Origin: Streptomyces sp. Tu6071 | Lineage (GTDB): Bacteria > Actinomycetota > Actinomycetes > Streptomycetales > Streptomycetaceae | Length of the DNA: 64,000 nt | Direction: 5' to 3' | NCBI RefSeq assembly: GCF_000213055.1 | Contig: NZ_CM001165.1 | Coordinates: 1,240,001 to 1,304,000 of the forward strand | Shown here: one piece after another, positions 59,421 through 64,000 of the stretch | Position numbering within the stretch: position 1 is the stretch's first letter | Layout of the letters: every line of letters starts with the position of its first letter | Translations under genes and position numbers: made by a program | Notes under the pieces: generated by a model | Seen by the model: the letters and a program-made list of their open reading frames with translations, nothing else | Told to the model about the DNA's origin: nothing | Databases searched by the model: none

Positions 59421-60806
59421 TCAGCCCATCAGCGCCGCCAGCCGCCCCGCCTCGTCGCGGGCCGCCCGCGCCACGAGGTCCTCGTCGGCGTGGACGAGGC
59501 GGCCGTGCTCGACGACGGGACGACCGCCGACGAGGGAGAGGGTGACGGGGGCGGGGGCGCCCAGGACGAGGGCGGCGACGGGGTCGGCGATCGTGGAGTG
59601 CGCGAGGGTGTCCAGGCGCCACAGCACGAGGTCCGCGAGTTTGCCGGGCTCCAGGGAGCCGATCTCGTCCTGACGCCCGAGGACGCGGGCGCCCCCGGCT
59701 GTCGCGAGGCGCAGCGACTGCCGGGCGGTGAGGGCGGCTTCGCGGTGCGGGCCGAGGCGGGCGACGAGGACGGCGTTGCGCAGTTCGGTGTGGAGTTCGC
59801 CGGACTCGTTCGACGCCGTGCCGTCCACGCCGAGACCGACGGGGACCCCGGCGGCGAGCAGGTCGGGGACGCGGGCGATCCCGGCGGCGAGGCGGGCGTT
59901 GGACGAGGGGCAGTGCGCGACGCCGGTGCCGGAGCGGGCGAAGGCGGCGATGTCCGCGTCGTCCATGTGGACGCAGTGCGCCATCCACACGTCCTCGCCG
60001 AGCCAGCCGGTCGAGGCGAAGTAGTCGGTGGGGCCCATGCCGAACAACTCGCGGCAGAACTCGGCCTCTTCGCGGGTCTCGGAGCCGTGCGTGTGCAGCC
60101 GCACCCCCTTGCGGCGCGCCAGCTCCGCTCCCTGGCGCATGAGTTCCGTCGAGACGGAGAACGGGGAGCAGGGGGCGACGGCGACGTGGGTCATCGCGCC
60201 GAAGGCGGTGTCGTGGAAGCGGTCGACGGTCTCCTCGGTCGCGGCGAGGGCTTCGTCGAGGGCCTCGACGGCGAAGTCGGGCGGGAGGCCGCCGTCCGAG
60301 GTGCCCCGGTCCATCGAGCCGCGCGCGAGCGTGAAGCGCACGCCGAGGTCGAGGGCCGCCCCGACGAGGGCCCCGGAGAGATCGCCCGCGCCGCGCGGGT
60401 AGATGTAGTGGTGGTCCATCGCGCAGGTCACGCCGCCGCGCGCCATCATCGCGAGCGAGCCGCGCGCGGCGGCGCGGACCATGGGCTCGTCGATGCGCGC
60501 CCACGTCGGGTAGAGGGCGACGAGCCAGTCGAAGAGCTTGTGGTCCGTGGCGAGTCCGCGGGTGAGCCACTGGTAGAAGTGGTGGTGGGTGTTGACGAGT
60601 CCGGGGGTCAGGAGGTGCCCGGTGCCGTCGACGCGGCGGCGGACGTCCGTGAGCCCGGCGGGGGCGGGTCCCGGGCCGAGCGACTCGATGCGGTCCCCGT
60701 GCACGACGAGGTGGCCGGAGCTGTGCTCGGTGCCCTCGGTGTCGACGGTGGCGAGGGCGACGTTCTCGATGACGACGCGCCCCTGCGGGACGGGTGGTGG
60801 GGTCAC
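59421..60806 (-). CDS. 8-oxoguanine deaminase
   Basis: The 461-residue amidohydrolase has metal motifs HxH in VNTHHHFYQWLTR, His in LHTHGSETREEAEF, His in MAHCVHMDD and Asp in VGLGVDGTASNESGE. The combination matches 8-oxoguanine deaminases, which convert 8-oxoguanine to urate. It is downstream of the urate oxidase gene on the same strand, 33 bp away. The GTG start has AAGGAAG upstream. A guanine or hydroxydechloroatrazine-type deaminase is less likely. Confidence 0.87.
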   Translation of the reverse strand: MTPPPVPQGRVVIENVALATVDTEGTEHSSGHLVVHGDRIESLGPGPAPAGLTDVRRRVDGTGHLLTPGLVNTHHHFYQWLTRGLATDHKLFDWLVALYPTWARIDEPMVRAAARGSLAMMARGGVTCAMDHHYIYPRGAGDLSGALVGAALDLGVRFTLARGSMDRGTSDGGLPPDFAVEALDEALAATEETVDRFHDTAFGAMTHVAVAPCSPFSVSTELMRQGAELARRKGVRLHTHGSETREEAEFCRELFGMGPTDYFASTGWLGEDVWMAHCVHMDDADIAAFARSGTGVAHCPSSNARLAAGIARVPDLLAAGVPVGLGVDGTASNESGELHTELRNAVLVARLGPHREAALTARQSLRLATAGGARVLGRQDEIGSLEPGKLADLVLWRLDTLAHSTIADPVAALVLGAPAPVTLSLVGGRPVVEHGRLVHADEDLVARAARDEAGRLAALMG

Positions 60807-60838
60807 GGTGCGCTTCCTTGGCGAGCGGGCGGTACGGC

Positions 60839-61795
60839 TCAGAGGTTGCTGTGGTCGACGGGTATGCGGGCCTCGTGGCCGGCGCGCAGGATCGTCGCCT
60901 CGATGAGTCCGTAGGGGCGGTCGGCCGCGTAGTAGACCTCGTTGTCGTTGCCGAGGCCGAAGGGGGCGAGGTCGACGAGGAAGTGGTGCTTGTTCGGCAG
61001 CGAGAAGCGCACCTCGGCGATCTCCGGGCGGTGCTCGATGATGCGGCTGCCCATGCGGTGCATCGTCTGCTGGAGGGAGAGCGAGTACGTACCGGCGAAG
61101 GCGGCGAGGAGGTGGGCGCGGGTCTCGCGGTAGGAGGTGTCCCAGTCGGGCGCCTCCTGGGTGTCCTCGGTCCAGGTGTGGCGCCAGCGGCCGGAGACCT
61201 CGGTGGCGAGGATGCGGTCGTGGGTCTCGGGGAGGGTGGTGTACGGGTCCTTGGCGAAGCCGTGGAACTCGGAGTCCGTCGTGTTGAGGACGGTGAGGCC
61301 CTTGAGCCCGGAGATCACCTGCCAGTGGCCGTCCTCGTACGCGATCTCGGCGAGGCGGGTCTCGCCGCCGCGCCGGGCGAAGGAGTGCGCGGGGCCTGCG
61401 GCGGGGTCCGTGAGGCGGTCCCAGGCGTACTCCTCCACGCGGACCCGGGCCCGGTGGATGCTCGGCTGTGTCGTGACGAAGTGGCGGGCCAGGCGGGTGG
61501 CGAACTCCTCGGGCGAGGCGATGCCGTGTTCCTTCGCGAAGACGTAGACGGTGTTCTTCATCGTGTCGGTGGGCAGGCAGTTGGCGTTCGAGCCGGTGAG
61601 GTGCACGTCGTCCAGGGCGCCGGAGAGGGCGATCGAGACGTTGAGGTCGCGCAGGTGGTGGACCGCGCCCTCGCGGACGACCCGGACGACGCGGACCTCG
61701 GCCTTGCCGTACTGGTTCTGCCCGAGCACGGAGACGGCGGGGGCGGGGGCCGCGTCGGCTTCGGGGGTGGTGGTGTCGGGGCCGGTCTTCGGCAT
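60839..61795 (-). CDS. pucL: urate oxidase (factor-independent urate hydroxylase)
   Basis: The 318-residue cofactor-free enzyme oxidises urate to 5-hydroxyisourate. Evidence is YGKAEVRVVRVVR with the catalytic Lys, CLPTDTMKNTVYVFAKEHG with the catalytic Thr, and the C-terminal block SLPNKHHFLVDLAPFG. It lies between the fused OHCU decarboxylase/HIU hydrolase gene (5 bp upstream) and the deaminase gene, so all three are one operon. Confidence 0.95.
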   Translation of the reverse strand: MPKTGPDTTTPEADAAPAPAVSVLGQNQYGKAEVRVVRVVREGAVHHLRDLNVSIALSGALDDVHLTGSNANCLPTDTMKNTVYVFAKEHGIASPEEFATRLARHFVTTQPSIHRARVRVEEYAWDRLTDPAAGPAHSFARRGGETRLAEIAYEDGHWQVISGLKGLTVLNTTDSEFHGFAKDPYTTLPETHDRILATEVSGRWRHTWTEDTQEAPDWDTSYRETRAHLLAAFAGTYSLSLQQTMHRMGSRIIEHRPEIAEVRFSLPNKHHFLVDLAPFGLGNDNEVYYAADRPYGLIEATILRAGHEARIPVDHSNL

Positions 61796-61800
61796 GGTGC

Positions 61801-62625
61801 CTAGCTCCCTCGGTATGCGGAGTAGCCGTACGGGCTGAGCAGCAGGGGTACGTGGTGGTGCTCGCCGGGGGTCACGCGGAACACGAGGCCGACCTCGGGG
61901 AAGAACGAGGCGGCCGGGACGTGACCGGCCGTGGCGAACTCCAGGCGGACCTCGGTGGTGCCGAGCGGAGGCGCGGGCAGGTCGCGGCAGCGCCCGTCCG
62001 CGTCGGTCTCGGAGGAGCCGACGACGGTCCAGGGGGCCTTCTCGCCGGAGCGGGCCGAGAGGGTGACGGGGACGCCGGCGGCGGGGCGGCCCGCGCTCGT
62101 GTCGAGGACGTGCGTGGAGACGGTGGCGGGCGCGGCGGGCGGAGAGGGGTCGGGGAAGAGGCGGTCGAGGCGGATGCGGTGGATGGCGGCGAGTTCGGTA
62201 CGGGACCGGGCGCGCTCGGTCGCTGGCGTGTTGCCGAGGCGTTCCTCCAAGGCCGCGAGGATGTCGGCGGCGCTGCGTCCGGTGGCGCGGATGAGGAAGA
62301 CGTGCCCGAACTTCTCCTGGTACGCGAGCGTGAGTTCCCGCACCCGGGCCCGCAGTTCCCCGGGCGCCTCGGCCACGGCGCTCTGCTCGCGCGCCGAGGT
62401 GGCGTCGCCGGGGCGGCCGATGGGCGGGTGCCCGGCGAGGGCGTCGTCGAGGTCGGGGCCTTCCAGGGCGGCCGTCGCCGCGTCGCTCGCCGCGTGGAGC
62501 GCGGCGGTGTTCTCGTACGGCCGTCCGGCGAGCACCGCCGTGACCCAGGCGCCGCTGGAGCAGACCTCACCGAGGGCGGAGCGGGCCTCGGGGGCGGGCA
62601 GGGCGTTGAACCGGCTGAGCGTCAC
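61801..62625 (-). CDS. fused OHCU decarboxylase and 5-hydroxyisourate hydrolase
   Basis: The 274-residue protein has an N-terminal UraD domain (about residues 1-165; catalytic His in ALAGHPPIGRP, FGHVFLIRATGRS) and a C-terminal UraH transthyretin-like domain (about 168-274; STHVLDTSAGRPAAGVPV, ending with HHHVPLLLSPYGYSAYRGS). It performs the two steps after urate oxidase to make S-allantoin. The domain order is the reverse of the reaction order. The GTG start has GGGAGG 5-6 bases upstream and is 75 bp from the operator. Confidence 0.94.
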   Translation of the reverse strand: MTLSRFNALPAPEARSALGEVCSSGAWVTAVLAGRPYENTAALHAASDAATAALEGPDLDDALAGHPPIGRPGDATSAREQSAVAEAPGELRARVRELTLAYQEKFGHVFLIRATGRSAADILAALEERLGNTPATERARSRTELAAIHRIRLDRLFPDPSPPAAPATVSTHVLDTSAGRPAAGVPVTLSARSGEKAPWTVVGSSETDADGRCRDLPAPPLGTTEVRLEFATAGHVPAASFFPEVGLVFRVTPGEHHHVPLLLSPYGYSAYRGS

Positions 62626-62699
62626 GGGGACCTCCCGGGTCCTGGTGCGGTCGTGCCGCGGTGCGGCTGCGGACAGCTAAGACCTTCCCCCGAGGGCGC

Positions 62700-62716
62700 G
62701 TCAACACTTTGTTGAA
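62700..62716. promoter_or_regulatory. operator GTCAAC-N5-GTTGAA upstream of the urate operon
   Basis: TCAAC-ACTTT-GTTGA is a perfect 5+5 bp inverted repeat, and with the next pair it matches the allB operator TTCAAC-N5-GTTGAA in 11 of 12 positions. It lies 75 bp upstream of the first gene of the urate operon. Confidence 0.75.
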
Positions 62717-62881
62717 ATGAGGTGGCGAGCGGATACGCCGAAGTAACACGGGCGTAAAGCGGGGCACTTGGGGAGGGTGTGTCCGGGCGTGTCACGGGGC
62801 CGAACGGGGGGGGGTGGGGGCGGCCGGGGTGTTCACATCGGCGTAGCCCCGTTGTCAGTGGCGCCCTCTACGGTGGTGCCC

Positions 62882-63118
62882 ATGACTCAGACGTCCCGTC
62901 CTGTCACCGCGCCCCGCAGCGACGCCGTGCTCGACACGGCCTCCCCCGCCGCGCGGTCCGTCGCGCCGCCACCCCGCTCCGCCGCCGTGGTCAACGCGGA
63001 GATCCGCGCGCTGTGGTGCGCGGGCGGGCGGCTCGCCGAGGAGCGGCGCGGGGAGTACGAGGCGCTGCTCGCCGAGTGGTCGGCGGCGCTGCGCGCGGAG
63101 GTCGTGACGGCAGCGTGA
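62882..63118 (+). CDS. small conserved hypothetical protein
   Basis: The 78-residue protein has a low-complexity start and a helical end (AAVVNAEIRALWCAGGRLAE, YEALLAEWSAALRAE) like small conserved streptomycete proteins of unknown function. The ATG at 62882 lacks a clear ribosome-binding site. Function is not known. Confidence 0.6.
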   Translation: MTQTSRPVTAPRSDAVLDTASPAARSVAPPPRSAAVVNAEIRALWCAGGRLAEERRGEYEALLAEWSAALRAEVVTAA

Positions 63119-63143
63119 GCGGAGGCCGGGACGGGGGCCGCGG

Positions 63144-64000
63144 TCAGCGGACGGTTCCCGTCCCGAGGGCCGCCGCGATCGTGGCGTCGTCGCGGCCCCT
63201 GGTCTCGGGCAGCCGGTGCCACACGAAGCCGAGGCCGAGGAGGCAGACCCCGGCGAAGAGCCAGAAGGTCTCGCCCTGGCCGAGCGCGCCGACGAGGGTC
63301 AGGAAGAACTGGTTGACGACGAAGTTGGCGAGCCAGTTGACGGTCGTGCACACGGCGGTGCCGAGCGCCCGCCGCTCCGGCGGGAAGATCTCGGCGAGCA
63401 GGAGCCACACGATCGGGCCGAGGCCGATCGCGAAGGCGGCCACGTAGGCGAGCAGGCACAGGAGCGCGACGAGGCTGTGCGCGGGCACGTCCCACATGAA
63501 GCTCACGCCGAGCGGTACGAGCGCGACGAACATGAGCCCGACCGAGAGCAGCATGAGCGGGCGGCGGCCCCAGCGGTCGACGAGTTCGACGGCGACCATG
63601 GTCATGACGACGTTGAGGGCGCCGATGTACACCGAGTAGAGGATCGCGTTCGACGCGCCGAGCCCGGTGGAGCGGATGATCGTGGGCGCGAAGTAGAGGA
63701 CCGCGTTGATGCCGCAGAACTGCTGGAGCAGGCAGAGCCCGACACCGACGAGGAGCGCGGGCCGTACGCCGCGCGCGGTGAGGACGCGCAGCGCGGCACG
63801 CGGACCGGGCCTCTTCCGCGCCGTGCCGGCGCCCCGCGCCCGCCAGGCGGGGGATTCGGGCAGGAGCGGCAGGGCGAGCAGGAACAGGGCCACGCCGGCG
63901 AGCCCGGCGCCGAACATCCAGCGCCACTCACCGCCGGACGAGTAGGCGAGCGCGACGAGGTACGAGACGAGGAGGCCGACCGTGACCATGAACTGGTTGA
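63144..64000 (-). CDS. MFS sugar porter, 5' end outside window
   Basis: The visible 285 residues are the middle and C-terminal part of a 12-helix sugar-porter-family MFS transporter. Motifs are PESPAW, QQFCGINAVLYFAP, VELVDRWGRRPLMLLS, AEIFPPERRALG and the C-terminal PETRGRD. It imports a monosaccharide, probably with protons. The frame remains open at the right edge, so the start is not seen. Confidence 0.92.
   Translation of the reverse strand, partial: NQFMVTVGLLVSYLVALAYSSGGEWRWMFGAGLAGVALFLLALPLLPESPAWRARGAGTARKRPGPRAALRVLTARGVRPALLVGVGLCLLQQFCGINAVLYFAPTIIRSTGLGASNAILYSVYIGALNVVMTMVAVELVDRWGRRPLMLLSVGLMFVALVPLGVSFMWDVPAHSLVALLCLLAYVAAFAIGLGPIVWLLLAEIFPPERRALGTAVCTTVNWLANFVVNQFFLTLVGALGQGETFWLFAGVCLLGLGFVWHRLPETRGRDDATIAAALGTGTVR

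Overview
The window is very GC-rich DNA (roughly 70% or more by eye) with G/C at almost every third codon position, frequent GTG starts, 4-bp start/stop overlaps between operon genes, Tat and lipoprotein signals, and actinobacterial families (RNase Sa-like, DUF1996, DUF305, SWIM/SNF2 pair). It is chromosomal DNA of a Streptomyces or very close relative. No rRNA, tRNA, CRISPR array, transposase or integrase was seen. It reads as ordinary chromosomal-arm content, rich in regulators and secreted enzymes, with at least three broken genes.

Layout. 1-6.5 kb: an incomplete LacI-type sensor protein without a DNA-binding domain, divergent from a ROK repressor; a secreted beta-helix protein; a MalG-type permease without partners; a DUF998 membrane protein. 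6.6-12.1 kb: a half-size ABC exporter, a small secreted crystallin-fold protein, an NAD-dependent epimerase-like protein, a LysR gene broken by an in-frame TAG, and its divergent SDR. 12.2-17.3 kb: a coupled SWIM zinc-finger/SNF2 helicase pair; the helicase needs a one-base frameshift. 17.5-22.6 kb: a ribose/xylose-type ABC importer (SBP, permease, ATPase), then a ROK sugar kinase and a small membrane-anchored protein. 22.8-25.9 kb: a NarL-type two-component pair, the decayed 3' end of an Eis-like acetyltransferase gene, and a secreted guanyl-specific RNase. 26-34.3 kb: ureide catabolism (allantoicase, allantoinase, IclR regulator AllR), a TetR/DUF4865 pair, a MocA-like nucleotidyltransferase and malate synthase. 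34.3-41.2 kb: a HipA-like kinase, a Tat-exported GH2 beta-galactosidase with a LamG domain inserted in its barrel, and a beta-hydroxyacid dehydrogenase divergent from a TetR across twin operators. 41.5-47.2 kb: a five-gene branched-chain-amino-acid-type ABC importer with an alpha/beta hydrolase as last gene. 47.3-52.3 kb: a PHB/3-hydroxybutyrate module (PucR regulator, 3-hydroxybutyrate dehydrogenase, secreted PHB depolymerase). 52.6-59.4 kb: DUF1996, DUF305, a HAD protein, a hypothetical protein, a thioesterase and a GH89 alpha-N-acetylglucosaminidase. 59.4-62.7 kb: purine degradation (8-oxoguanine deaminase, urate oxidase, fused OHCU decarboxylase/HIU hydrolase). 62.9-64 kb: a small conserved protein and the 3' part of an MFS sugar porter.

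How genes fit together. The two purine blocks, 31 kb apart, form one pathway: 8-oxoguanine to urate, to 5-hydroxyisourate, to OHCU, to S-allantoin, to allantoate, to ureidoglycolate plus urea. Glyoxylate would then enter malate synthase. Both blocks carry the same inverted repeat, TTCAAC-N5-GTTGAA, just upstream of their first genes (28619-28635 and 62700-62716), so a shared regulator, most likely the IclR protein at 28818, is inferred. No xanthine dehydrogenase or ureidoglycolate lyase gene is in the window, although the MocA-like protein fits maturation of the former. Extracellular PHB depolymerase and intracellular 3-hydroxybutyrate dehydrogenase form a second small pathway. No wholly new multi-gene system could be shown; the strongest leads are the ureide operators, the HTH-less LacI sensor next to the ROK repressor, the LamG-in-barrel beta-galactosidase, heptad repeats in the SWIM protein, and the three broken genes.
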